Made by a program: the position numbers and the translations under genes. From positions 124,001-188,000 of the forward strand of contig NZ_JXMU01000002.1 of assembly GCF_001293565.1 (NCBI RefSeq): a stretch of DNA of 64,000 nt, given 5' to 3'. This document shows positions 18,605 through 26,343 of the stretch, in pieces. The notes beneath the pieces were generated by a model that saw nothing but the letters and a program-made list of their open reading frames with translations, did not search any database and was not told the DNA's origin. Position 1 is the stretch's first letter, and the number at the start of each line of letters is the position of its first letter. The DNA is from Ahrensia marina (GTDB taxonomy: Bacteria; Pseudomonadota; Alphaproteobacteria; Rhizobiales; Rhizobiaceae).

Positions 18605-19764
18605 CGAAAGCGCTCTAAAATACTCGTATAATTGGCCACTGCGGTGCCGCCCATATTAAAGATCGCGGCAAGCTTTGCGTTTTTGACTTTTGCACCTGCG
18701 GTTTCGCCCATCAATTGCTTGGTCGCCATGACGTGCATGGACACGCCCGTTGCACCGACAGGGTGCCCTTTGGCTTTCAGGCCTCCTGAAGGATTCACCG
18801 GTAGGCGGCCATTGATAGAGGTTTCGCCGGAACGCGCGACATCGCCGCCACGCCCGCGTTTGGCAAGCCCCATCACCTCATACTCGATAAGTTCGGCTAT
18901 GGTGAAACAATCATGGACTTCCGCAAAGCTTAAATCATCAAGCGTCAGTTGTGCGCTTTCTAAAGCTTTGTTCCATGACAGCTGCGCGCCCAGAAACTCG
19001 GTTGGATCTTTCTTTGACAATGCAAGATAATCATTGACCTGTTCAGCAGCGCGAAATGAAATGGCGTAATCCATCGTCTGGGCAGTTTCGTCCTGTGAAA
19101 TCACCAGCGCCGCTGCTCCATCTGAAATGAGCGAACAATCGGTACGCCGCAGCGGTCCTGCAACATAAGGATTTTTTTCTGAAATCTGATTGCAGAACGC
19201 GAAGCCGAAATCTTTTTGCATATGTGCAAGGGGATTGAGTGTGCCGTTGGCATGGTTCTTGGCGGCAATATGTGCAAGCGCGTCACTTTGATCGCCGAAT
19301 TTCTGATAATAGGCTGATGTTATGCGCCCGAAAATGCCGGCAAAACCGGCATCAATATCGGCTTCCTCCTCAACATAAGAAGCTTTGAGCAATACATCAC
19401 CAACTTCAGCGGTTGGCAGAGCCGTCATTTTTTCAACGCCAATTACGAGCACATGCCGCGCTTTACCGGCTGCTATTTTGTCCAGCGCACCATGAATGGC
19501 AGCACTGCCGGTTGCACAGGCGTTTTCATAGCGGGTTGCAGGCGTGTGCCGCAGTTCTGGAACCGCGATCGATACCAGACTGCCTGCAAAATCCTGACGA
19601 ACAAGTCCGGCATTGAATGTGCCTAAGCAAACGGCATCAATTTCCTCTGCGGACAAACCTGCTTTCTCAATTGCTTCAATCGCAACGTCGCCAATCAAAT
19701 CCTCAACAGTTTTGTCTGTTAATTTGCCAAACTGTGTGTGAGCCCATCCGGTAACTACAGCCAT
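18601..19764 (-). CDS. Thiolase-family protein (SCP-x/acetyl-CoA acetyltransferase type)
   Basis: Thiolase-fold enzyme. It has the active-site Cys in ENACATGSAAIHGA (about residue 83), the His-containing EVHDCFTIAE motif and the C-terminal NPSGGLKAKGHPVGATG. This subgroup resembles sterol-carrier-protein-X thiolases, which cleave beta-ketoacyl-CoA and are often paired with a DUF35 OB-fold/zinc-ribbon partner; no such gene is adjacent. GGGAGG lies 8 bases before the ATG and marks it as first gene of the thiolase-ligase-PPC operon. The reaction is inferred: thiolytic cleavage or condensation of the acyl-CoA made by the neighbouring ligase. Confidence 0.9.
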   Translation of the reverse strand: MAVVTGWAHTQFGKLTDKTVEDLIGDVAIEAIEKAGLSAEEIDAVCLGTFNAGLVRQDFAGSLVSIAVPELRHTPATRYENACATGSAAIHGALDKIAAGKARHVLVIGVEKMTALPTAEVGDVLLKASYVEEEADIDAGFAGIFGRITSAYYQKFGDQSDALAHIAAKNHANGTLNPLAHMQKDFGFAFCNQISEKNPYVAGPLRRTDCSLISDGAAALVISQDETAQTMDYAISFRAAEQVNDYLALSKKDPTEFLGAQLSWNKALESAQLTLDDLSFAEVHDCFTIAELIEYEVMGLAKRGRGGDVARSGETSINGRLPVNPSGGLKAKGHPVGATGVSMHVMATKQLMGETAGAKVKNAKLAAIFNMGGTAVANYTSILERFR

Positions 19765-19827
19765 GTAAATTCCTCCCGCACTACATTGAATGAGAACAGT
19801 GCCTCAATCAATCTCCAAGCTGTTTAT

Positions 19828-21309
19828 TCAAGTGCCGCAGAAGGTATTTGTGATCGCTTCTTCAGGTTTTGGCGGGAGCAGATAACGCTCGAAGCCGGCA
19901 CGTTCTTCATAAGGGCTAGACAAAACATCCATTAATTTATTTGCAAAAGCCATATTGCCTTTTTGTGCTTCTTCCAGCGCTTCATTCACCAAATGATTAC
20001 GCGGAATATAGGCGGGGTTTACTGCAAGCATTGCTTCCTGCCGTTCCTCATCGCTCCTGTCTTCGAGCTGAAGCCGCGAGCGGTAAGCGACCATCCACAT
20101 GTCAAACATGGATGGCCCGCCAAACAAGTCGTGAAAGGCCATGTCTTTCATACTAGGCTGGCTGGATGCTTTTGAAAGAGCGCGGAAAAATTGCGTAAAA
20201 TCAACCTCATTGCCTGCAAGGTGTTTTGTTAAATCCTGCCATAGCGCGATATCGCCTTCATCAGGTTTTAACAGGCCCAATTTTGAACGGATGAGCTTTT
20301 CATAGCTGGCCTCGAAGGCTTGCGGGTAAACATCAAGTGCTTTTTTCGCATACTCAATGGCTTGCTCTTCATTCTCATCAAGAATGGGAAGCATGGCCTG
20401 GGCAAGGGCGGACAAATTCCACTGGCCTATGGATGGCTGATTGCCATAGGCATAGCGGCCTCCTTGATCAATCGCACTGTAGACTGTTTTAGGATCAAAG
20501 TGGTCCATAAATGCGCACGGGCCATAATCAATCGTTTCGCCAGCAATAGACATATTGTCGGTGTTCATAACGCCGTGGATGAAACCGACCATAAGCCAAT
20601 TTGCGATGAGATTGGCCTGCTTTTCAACCGCATTTTGCAACAGAGAAAAATATGGATTTTCATGGTCGCGTGCATCGGGATAATGGCGGTCGATAACATG
20701 ATCTGCAAGCGCTTTAAGGGATGCCGTGTCACTGCGGGCATAAAAGAACTGGAAAGTACCAACGCGAATATGACTGGATGCAACACGTGTTAAAATTGCG
20801 CCCGGTAAGACGTCTTCGCGGATTACATCATCACCGGTAACCAATGCTGCCAAAGCCCGTGTGGTTGGAATACCGAGCGCGTGCATTGCCTCTGAAACGA
20901 TATATTCGCGTAATACAGGCCCGATTGCTGCTTTACCGTCTCCGCCTCGTGAAAAGGGCGTTATGCCACTGCCTTTGAGCTGTATATCGCGGCGTTTTCC
21001 ATGCGTATCGATAACTTCGCCGATTAGCAGAGCACGACCGTCTCCCAGTTGCGGCACAAAATTGCCGAACTGGTGACCGGCATAAGCGCTTGCAATTGAA
21101 GCCGCGCCATCAGGCAGCGCATTGCCGGATAGCATATCGATACCCGCCTTTGATTTTAGCCATTTAGCATCGATGCCAAGTTCCGCGGCTAAACTTTCAT
21201 TGAGCGCGAGTACTTCCGGAGCACTTGCCTTGGCAGGTTTGACCTTTGTAAAGAAGCCTTCCGGTAATCGGGCGTAGGAGTTGTCGAAGTTGATCGGCGC
21301 TGCCGTCAT
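19828..21309 (-). CDS. selO: SelO-family protein adenylyltransferase (YdiU/UPF0061)
   Basis: Pseudokinase-fold enzyme that transfers AMP from ATP to Ser/Thr/Tyr of target proteins and protects against oxidative stress in E. coli. Family blocks seen are GDGRALLIGEV, RDIQLKGSGITPFSRGGDG (with the binding Lys), LREYIVSEAMHALGIPTTRAL and NTDNMSIAGETIDYGPCAFMD (metal and catalytic residues). It lacks the C-terminal selenocysteine/Cys tail pattern of mitochondrial SelO; the last residues are NTFCGT. Length (493 residues) is normal. It lies 26 bases downstream of the Zur-type regulator gene, on the same strand. Confidence 0.94.
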   Translation of the reverse strand: MTAAPINFDNSYARLPEGFFTKVKPAKASAPEVLALNESLAAELGIDAKWLKSKAGIDMLSGNALPDGAASIASAYAGHQFGNFVPQLGDGRALLIGEVIDTHGKRRDIQLKGSGITPFSRGGDGKAAIGPVLREYIVSEAMHALGIPTTRALAALVTGDDVIREDVLPGAILTRVASSHIRVGTFQFFYARSDTASLKALADHVIDRHYPDARDHENPYFSLLQNAVEKQANLIANWLMVGFIHGVMNTDNMSIAGETIDYGPCAFMDHFDPKTVYSAIDQGGRYAYGNQPSIGQWNLSALAQAMLPILDENEEQAIEYAKKALDVYPQAFEASYEKLIRSKLGLLKPDEGDIALWQDLTKHLAGNEVDFTQFFRALSKASSQPSMKDMAFHDLFGGPSMFDMWMVAYRSRLQLEDRSDEERQEAMLAVNPAYIPRNHLVNEALEEAQKGNMAFANKLMDVLSSPYEERAGFERYLLPPKPEEAITNTFCGT

Positions 21310-21335
21310 AAAATTTTCCTGTCAGCTTTGAATTG

Positions 21336-21737
21336 TTATGCCGCCTCTTGGCATGTCGAGCAGATACCGCGTAATTCAACGGTGGTCTTTTGCAGACGAA
21401 ACGCAGCCTGATCTGCAATGCCGCGCAGTTGGGCGGTAAAATTATCGTCGGAGATTTCCGAAACCTGCCCGCATTTTTCGCAAATAATGAAAGCGACTGA
21501 GTTGTGAGATTTACAACTTCCATGGCTGCATGCGACGAAGGCGTTCAGGCTTTCGAGCCTATGAACATGGCCGAACGCAAGCAATGCATCCAGAGCGCGA
21601 TAAATTTGTAAAGGCGCGCGCAAACCTTCACCGCGAAGCGCGTCCAATATCGTATAGGCACTGAGCGGTTGATCCGACTTGTCCAATACATCCAACACAA
21701 GTGATTGGTTTTTGGTCAGTTTTTGCGGGCTAGTCAT
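21336..21737 (-). CDS. zur: Fur-family regulator, Zur type
   Basis: Metal-responsive repressor. An N-terminal winged helix (LTKNQSLVLDVLDKSDQPLSAYTILDALRGEG) precedes a dimerisation domain with the structural-zinc Cys pairs CEKC and CSTC and an additional SHGSC segment. Spacing and the HRLESLNAFVAC region match Zur better than Fur or PerR. AAGGA lies 8 bases before the ATG. Normally Zur represses zinc import (znuABC); no intact znu gene is adjacent, but a possible relic of one lies just upstream. I saw no obvious Zur box. Confidence 0.88.
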   Translation of the reverse strand: MTSPQKLTKNQSLVLDVLDKSDQPLSAYTILDALRGEGLRAPLQIYRALDALLAFGHVHRLESLNAFVACSHGSCKSHNSVAFIICEKCGQVSEISDDNFTAQLRGIADQAAFRLQKTTVELRGICSTCQEAA

Positions 21738-21834
21738 TGCTCATTCCTTTTGGGCGCAATATCTGAAGCGACAAACAGCTTAAAATGAAGAGAACAAGTA
21801 ATGCCACAACAATTGCTGCTGTGGTAGGGGCCAA
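21730..21834 (-). pseudogene. Possible relic of a zinc ABC permease gene (znuB 3' end), or small membrane peptide
   Basis: In the gap between msrQ and zur, one minus-strand frame reads a 34-codon hydrophobic stretch (APTTAAIVVALLVLFILS then CLSLQILRPKG) that ends in TAG inside the first codons of zur. Upstream the frame is closed by TGA at 21838-21840, while another frame continues with YGALMFG, as expected after a single-base indel at the GGCCCC run. The P-x-x-A-I-V helix resembles the last helix of ABC-3 zinc permeases, and znuB commonly precedes zur in rhizobia. The alternative is a TTG-initiated 34-residue membrane peptide without a clear ribosome-binding site. Confidence 0.35.
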
Positions 21835-21885
21835 ACATCAGTGCACCATAATCTATATACCTATTTAATGGCTTGTAACGCGCAT

Positions 21886-22521
21886 TCAAGCCGTCTGGGT
21901 TTTGGATGTTTGAGGGTTTTGGCGCGTTTGTTTCTTACGTTTCGGATAAAACTTCCGGCTGGCAACCAACAAAACAGCTAATGTGAAATAGATAATTGGT
22001 TCCAACTGCCACGTCTTTGTAAGTAACATATAGTGCAATGCGCCAAGAATGACGGCGGCATAGACAATCTTATGAAGCTTATTCCATGTGGCGGCACCAA
22101 GCTTCCGGATGGAAAAATTGTTCGAAGTTATCGCCAGCGGTACCAGCAAAAGAAAGGCTGACATGCCGATTGTGATGTAAGGGCGTTTCCAGATGTCGCC
22201 AATAATTGCATTCAAGTCGAGTTGCCTGTCGAGCAATGTGTAAACCAGCAAATGCAGGACGACGTAAAAGAACGCGATCAAGCCTATTGCGCGCCGGTAT
22301 TTGACAAGATTGATTTTTGCAAACCGCATCAAAGGGGTGATGGCAAGGCCGAGCAGCAAAAATTGCAGGGCATGTTCACCCAAATTGTTTTCCAGAACCG
22401 CAATCGGGTCCGGCCCAAGCGAATTTGTGACAACGCCATATACAAGATAGGCAGCCGGTAAAAACCCGAGGCTGTACACAACCCAAGTAGGAGCTTTAGT
22501 CCATAGCTTTGACTGCGCCAT
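21886..22521 (-). CDS. msrQ: MsrQ heme-binding membrane subunit of the MsrPQ methionine sulfoxide reductase
   Basis: Inner-membrane b-type cytochrome (YedZ, ferric-reductase-like domain) that passes electrons from the quinone pool or flavin reductase to periplasmic MsrP. About six hydrophobic segments are present, with heme-ligand candidates His in VLHLLVYTLLD, KLHKIVYAAVILGALHYMLL and the first-half GEHALQFLLLG. Length (211 residues) is typical. The gene begins 2 bases after the msrP stop, so both come from one transcript. Confidence 0.93.
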   Translation of the reverse strand: MAQSKLWTKAPTWVVYSLGFLPAAYLVYGVVTNSLGPDPIAVLENNLGEHALQFLLLGLAITPLMRFAKINLVKYRRAIGLIAFFYVVLHLLVYTLLDRQLDLNAIIGDIWKRPYITIGMSAFLLLVPLAITSNNFSIRKLGAATWNKLHKIVYAAVILGALHYMLLTKTWQLEPIIYFTLAVLLVASRKFYPKRKKQTRQNPQTSKTQTA

Positions 22522-22523
22522 AA

Positions 22524-23486
22524 TCAGTAGTTCTTTACAAGGTCCATGCCTTCATAAAGCGAAGCGACCTCTTCCTTGTAGCCGTTGAATTGTTCTGTTT
22601 GGCGGCGCGACCCGAAAATTCCGCTGCCAATAATTTTCTCTGATTTCTGACTCCATCGCGGGTGATCAACGCCCGGATTTACATTAGAATAAAACCCGTA
22701 TTCGCTTGGTGCCTGCAAATTCCAGGTGGTTGGCGGCTGCTGGGCAACAAAATTAATGCCAACGATGGATTTGATAGATTTAAAGCCGTATTTCCAAGGA
22801 ACAACCAAGCGGATTGGTGCTCCATTCTGGTTTGGCATCTGTTTGCCGTAAACACCAACGGCCAGAATGGTCAGCGGGTGCATTGCTTCGTCCAAACGCA
22901 GCCCTTCGACATACGGCCAGTCCAAACCAAAAGCGCTTCTTTGCCCGATCATCTCTTCGGGCCGTACCAAGGTTTCAAATGAGACATACTTTGCATCGCC
23001 TTGATAGTCGTACTTTTTGAGAACATTCGCCAATGGAATTCCAACCCATGGAATGACCATCGACCATGCTTCAACACACCGCAGTCGGTAAATGCGCTCT
23101 TCCAATTCGGGACTGTTGAGTATGTCGTTTATGTCTATTGTGCTTGGATTGTTTACCAGACCGCCAACCTTGATTGACCAAGGCTCTGTTGTCAGCGCTC
23201 CGGCATTGGCTGCCGGATCGCCTTTACCGGTGCCAAACTCGTAAAAGTTATTATAGGTTGTAATGTCCTCAAACGGGTTTGCCGGGTCTTTTGTGGAATA
23301 GGGACTGTCTTTGATAGCGACATTCAGCGCTTCGTAATCATCAATGCTCTGTGCGTAGCCGGTAGAAGGTAGGCTTGCACCGGCTGCAAGTACGGTTGCG
23401 CCAGCCATAAATTGGCGTCTGTTTAAAAACACTTTCTCCGGCGTGATCTCGGAACCCTTAGGCATTGGATAGCGATATACTGGCAT
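22524..23486 (-). CDS. msrP: MsrP periplasmic molybdopterin methionine sulfoxide reductase, catalytic subunit
   Basis: Repairs oxidised methionine in periplasmic proteins (formerly YedY, sulfite-oxidase fold). A Tat signal ([19 protein letters not shown], near residue 22) exports the folded cofactor protein. The Mo-ligating Cys lies in [14 protein letters not shown], and the pterin-binding segment [20 protein letters not shown] is intact. Length (320 residues) is normal. It heads the msrPQ pair. The next genes on the strand, zur and selO, are also linked to stress or metal handling, but shared regulation is only a guess. Confidence 0.95.
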   Translation of the reverse strand: MPVYRYPMPKGSEITPEKVFLNRRQFMAGATVLAAGASLPSTGYAQSIDDYEALNVAIKDSPYSTKDPANPFEDITTYNNFYEFGTGKGDPAANAGALTTEPWSIKVGGLVNNPSTIDINDILNSPELEERIYRLRCVEAWSMVIPWVGIPLANVLKKYDYQGDAKYVSFETLVRPEEMIGQRSAFGLDWPYVEGLRLDEAMHPLTILAVGVYGKQMPNQNGAPIRLVVPWKYGFKSIKSIVGINFVAQQPPTTWNLQAPSEYGFYSNVNPGVDHPRWSQKSEKIIGSGIFGSRRQTEQFNGYKEEVASLYEGMDLVKNY

Positions 23487-23632
23487 GTTTTTCCCGTTTT
23501 GCTGGCTGCTGTTGCATTATTCATAGCAGAACTGCACACACGTGCTAATCAACTTGAGGGACGGTCTCATCACGCTTTGGTGAGTCCCGTTCACAGGAAA
23601 TTTGTCGATCACGAAGTAAAGCGGCTGTTTTT

Positions 23633-24067
23633 ATGCTCATTGGCGGATATTTAGGGCTGTTTGTTACGAGTTTTCTTGCCGCGACTTTACTACCGGCCGC
23701 AAGTGAACTTGGTCTGGCCGCGCTGTACGCGTCGAAAGAGTATAAGATAATTCCGCTCGTCATCATTGCCAGCCTTGGCAATACTCTGGGAAGCATCAGC
23801 AACTGGATAATCGGGCGTTTCCTTGAACGGTTTAAAGACCGAAAGTGGTTCCCCGCCAGCCCCGCACAGCTTGAGAGTGCTCAAATTAGGTACAACAAAT
23901 ATGGATATTGGTGCCTACTGTTAAGCTGGATGCCTGTAATTGGAGATCCTATTACGCTTATTGCTGGCGTTTTGCGCGAACCATTTTGGCGGTTTGTATT
24001 AATCGTCGGTTTTGCAAAAACAATGCGCTATGTGATTTGGGCGGTTATTGTGACGCGCACCATATAG
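23633..24067 (+). CDS. YqaA-family (DedA/VTT-like) membrane protein
   Basis: Inner-membrane protein of 144 residues with about four hydrophobic segments and the YqaA/SNARE-associated (VTT) pattern, including TLLPAASELGLAALYA, ASLGNTLGSISNWIIGR and WMPVIGDPITLIAGVLREPFW. Larger DedA relatives are lipid scramblases or flippases; the role of YqaA is unknown. It is divergent from msrP, and a DUF2161 gene follows on the same strand. Confidence 0.85.
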   Translation: MLIGGYLGLFVTSFLAATLLPAASELGLAALYASKEYKIIPLVIIASLGNTLGSISNWIIGRFLERFKDRKWFPASPAQLESAQIRYNKYGYWCLLLSWMPVIGDPITLIAGVLREPFWRFVLIVGFAKTMRYVIWAVIVTRTI

Positions 24068-24122
24068 ACCGGCTGTGGCAAGCTATGGGTTGGCGGGGTG
24101 TAGTGGTAAAAGTGATGCTGGT

Positions 24123-24797
24123 ATGACGAAAAGAAAAATAGCTGAAACGGAGCTTTACGAGCCGATTAAGGCATTTCTTTCCAAGCAGGGCTATCAGGTG
24201 AAAAGCGAGATCGCAGGTGCGGATATTGTCGCGATGCGGGACAATGAGCCGCCGGTCATTGTCGAGTTGAAAACAGGTTTCAGCCTCACGCTTTATCATC
24301 AGGCAACCGACCGGCAATCCATGACTGACGATGTTTACATTGCTGTACCGCATGGAACAGGGCGGGCGTTCTTAAGCAGTTTGAAAAATAACAAGCGTTT
24401 ATGCAGGCGGCTGGGACTTGGCCTTCTTACCGTGCGCATGAAAGACGGGTTTGTTGAGCCGCATCTTGATCCAGCGCCCTATAAGCCACGGCAATCGAAA
24501 CGAAAATCAGGGCGCTTGTTGCGCGAATTTGCAACAAGGGTGGGCGATCCCAATCAGGGAGGCATTAACAAAAAGACTATTGTAACCGCCTACAGACAGG
24601 ACGCCATGCTTTGCTTGCATTACTTATCGGACAATGGACCGTCTAAAGCATCTGATGTTGCAAAAGCGATATCAGTATCGCGGGCAAGAGCAATTATGGC
24701 GGCCGATTATTATGGCTGGTTTGAAAGAGTGGAGCGTGGAATATACTCTCTCACGCCAAAAGGCGAAGCCGCAAAAAAGGATCATGTAAATGAGTAA
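24123..24797 (+). CDS. DUF2161 PD-(D/E)xK nuclease-fold protein
   Basis: A protein of about 224 residues with an N-terminal restriction-endonuclease-like fold: ETELYEPIKAFLSKQGYQV, then ADIVAM and the VIVELKTGF strand, giving D-x(n)-ExK, the PD-(D/E)xK catalytic pattern. The C-terminal third has a winged-helix-like segment (ASDVAKAISVSRARAIMAADYYGWFERVERGIYSLTPKG). The family is annotated as a putative phosphodiesterase; its target is unknown, and no methyltransferase or toxin partner is adjacent. The frame opens at 24075 but ATG 24123 matches homologs. It overlaps the next gene by 8 bases. Confidence 0.82.
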   Translation: MTKRKIAETELYEPIKAFLSKQGYQVKSEIAGADIVAMRDNEPPVIVELKTGFSLTLYHQATDRQSMTDDVYIAVPHGTGRAFLSSLKNNKRLCRRLGLGLLTVRMKDGFVEPHLDPAPYKPRQSKRKSGRLLREFATRVGDPNQGGINKKTIVTAYRQDAMLCLHYLSDNGPSKASDVAKAISVSRARAIMAADYYGWFERVERGIYSLTPKGEAAKKDHVNE

Positions 24798-25011
24798 GAA
24801 GTTCAGTTTTTTCGATTTTGATACACCGTTCTTTTATCCGGTTTGGCGGCGTTTCGCGGTGCTGTTTGTTCTTTTTGCTTGGGGTCTGTTTGAGCTTTAT
24901 ATGGGCGCGACCACTTGGGCGGTAATCTTCATCGGCTTGGGCATCGTTGCAGGCTGGAAGATGTATAATATTGACTGGTCAACGGTCAAAAGCGATGAAC
25001 CGGAAGCCTGA
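24790..25011 (+). CDS. Small membrane protein (DUF3329-like)
   Basis: A 73-residue protein with two closely spaced hydrophobic segments (about residues 22-40 and 43-58) preceded by FFYPVWRRFAVL. This resembles the short DUF3329 proteins of rhizobia, an identification I hold only moderately. It overlaps the end of the DUF2161 gene by 8 bases, so it is translationally coupled. No functional motif. A hairpin lies 35 bases downstream. Confidence 0.72.
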   Translation: MSKKFSFFDFDTPFFYPVWRRFAVLFVLFAWGLFELYMGATTWAVIFIGLGIVAGWKMYNIDWSTVKSDEPEA

Positions 25012-25045
25012 CGATTTGCAGATGATCTAATGCGCGATGCAAGAA

Positions 25046-25066
25046 ACGAGGGCACTTTGCCCTCGT
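25046..25066. terminator. Hairpin between convergent genes
   Basis: Perfect 9-base arms (25046-25054 ACGAGGGCA, 25058-25066 TGCCCTCGT) with a CTT loop, between the DUF3329-like gene (+) and the copper chaperone gene (-). There is no strong T-run on either side. Probably a bidirectional terminator or 3'-end stabiliser. Confidence 0.5.
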
Positions 25067-25120
25067 CCTGAAATTTCAATAAATGAGCAGGCTTTATAAG
25101 GCTGTCTCACTTTCTTTCAC

Positions 25121-25618
25121 TCAATGGTTTGAATGATCCATATCCATACCGTCGCCGCCGAGAGATTTTTTAATTTCTTCCAGCGTTTCGACGTTTAAAG
25201 TCACATCAATTGAGCCTGCTTTTTCAAAAGTCAAAGTCGCGACATATTTCTCACCTTTGGTGAGCTGTTTTTCGAGTTTCATAAACATCAAATGATAGCC
25301 GCCGGGCATAAGCTTCACTTCGCTGTTCGCCGCGATTTCCAACCCGTTTTCCAACTCACGCATTTTCATGACATCGCCGGACATGGACATTTCGTGGATT
25401 TCTGATTTCCCGGCAAAGCCAACTTCGACTGCGATAAGGCGGTCGGCTTCCGAACCATTGTTTTTGATTGTCATATATCCGCCGGATACAGGGGCGTTAG
25501 CAGGTGTTTCGCGCATAACAGGATGATCGATAACAAGGTCGCCAATTTTATAATCATGCGCCATTGCAGCGCCTGTCATGAGTGTTGCAGATGCAAGTGC
25601 TAAAAGTAGCTTTTTCAT
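25121..25618 (-). CDS. Periplasmic copper chaperone PCu(A)C
   Basis: Copper(I) chaperone that supplies the CuA site of cytochrome c oxidase. A signal peptide (MKKLLLALASATLMTGAAMA) precedes the mature DYKIGDL domain. The metal-binding methionine/histidine pattern is intact: HEMSMSGDVMKM and, further on, YHLMFM, as in H(M)x10Mx21HxM. A His-rich end (MDMDHSNH) may add copper ligands. The open frame begins at 25663, but ATG 25618 has GGAG upstream and starts the signal peptide. It probably shares a transcript with the upstream DUF2946-like gene. Confidence 0.93.
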   Translation of the reverse strand: MKKLLLALASATLMTGAAMAHDYKIGDLVIDHPVMRETPANAPVSGGYMTIKNNGSEADRLIAVEVGFAGKSEIHEMSMSGDVMKMRELENGLEIAANSEVKLMPGGYHLMFMKLEKQLTKGEKYVATLTFEKAGSIDVTLNVETLEEIKKSLGGDGMDMDHSNH

Positions 25619-25681
25619 AATATTCTCCATCGCCTGCGCTTCGTTGCGCGGCATTAATTTCATTGTTTGAGCTAAAAATGT

Positions 25682-26065
25682 TCAAACAGAAGGTGGAGCC
25701 TGACTTTGTGATAAAGTTCGATAAAGCGGTCGCCTGAAGCCTATGGCCTTTTCCGGAACCAAAACATCCAGAACAGTTGCAAACAAAACGCCGCTTGACG
25801 CCGTGTGTGCACCGGCAAGCAACGCTGTTGCTGCAATTAAGCAAAATTCGCACGGTACAGCTGAATTGTGATGCGAATTGCCGTCGCCGGATTGGTCGCA
25901 CAATACGGGCAAGGTGCCATCTGGTAAGACAAACTGCGCCGAAAAAGCGCGAATATCATAGCCTGACGGTGCCGTTATCTCGCGCGAATAAGCTGTGTGG
26001 GCGAAGGACGCCAAAACGAGCGCTGCAACCAACAGTAATTTCAATGGTAGAAATGTGTTTTTCAA
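25682..26065 (-). CDS. DUF2946-like exported protein next to copper chaperone
   Basis: A 127-residue protein with an N-terminal hydrophobic export segment (KLLLVAALVLASFAHTAYS). Then come a Cys near LCDQSGDG, a HH pair and PCEFCLIAATALL, followed by a second hydrophobic stretch. This is the layout of DUF2946 proteins, often next to PCu(A)C or TonB copper receptors, and the Cys/His residues could bind copper. Function not established. It begins the two-gene minus-strand unit with the chaperone (64 bases apart). Confidence 0.7.
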   Translation of the reverse strand: MKNTFLPLKLLLVAALVLASFAHTAYSREITAPSGYDIRAFSAQFVLPDGTLPVLCDQSGDGNSHHNSAVPCEFCLIAATALLAGAHTASSGVLFATVLDVLVPEKAIGFRRPLYRTLSQSQAPPSV

Positions 26066-26247
26066 ACGGTCACTCTGGTAGCGTCATGTGAAGGCATCTT
26101 ACGCACCTTCCTTATACCGGGGTTAGGACAAAGCCTATACGTGTTTTTGACGCAGTTGTAAGCCAATCTTCGTTATTAGCCGGATTAGGTACTAATTTTG
26201 GCTATTTGCAGCCGATTCAGCTTCAGGCAAGGTCCGGTGCAATATAG

Positions 26248-26263
26248 TTAACAAATAGTTAAC
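26248..26263 (+). promoter_or_regulatory. CtrA-type binding site
   Basis: TTAA at 26248-26251, 7 bases, TTAAC at 26259-26263: an exact match to the alphaproteobacterial CtrA consensus TTAA-N7-TTAAC, 80 bases upstream of the kinase ATG. It also forms a direct repeat of ATAGTTAAC. It lies in a 278-base gap shared with the divergent DUF2946-like gene; nothing else is evident there. Confidence 0.6.
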
Positions 26264-26343
26264 GAGCATAGATACGCATCTGCATTTGAGAAAATCCATA
26301 CAAGTCAGTTGCTGCCATTAAATTGGATTGCTCTGGGGGTAGT

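Noticed and set aside
24123-24797. DUF2161 PD-(D/E)xK protein as part of a defence system
   Set aside because: No methyltransferase, helicase, toxin or other defence gene is adjacent; the neighbours are membrane proteins and housekeeping genes.
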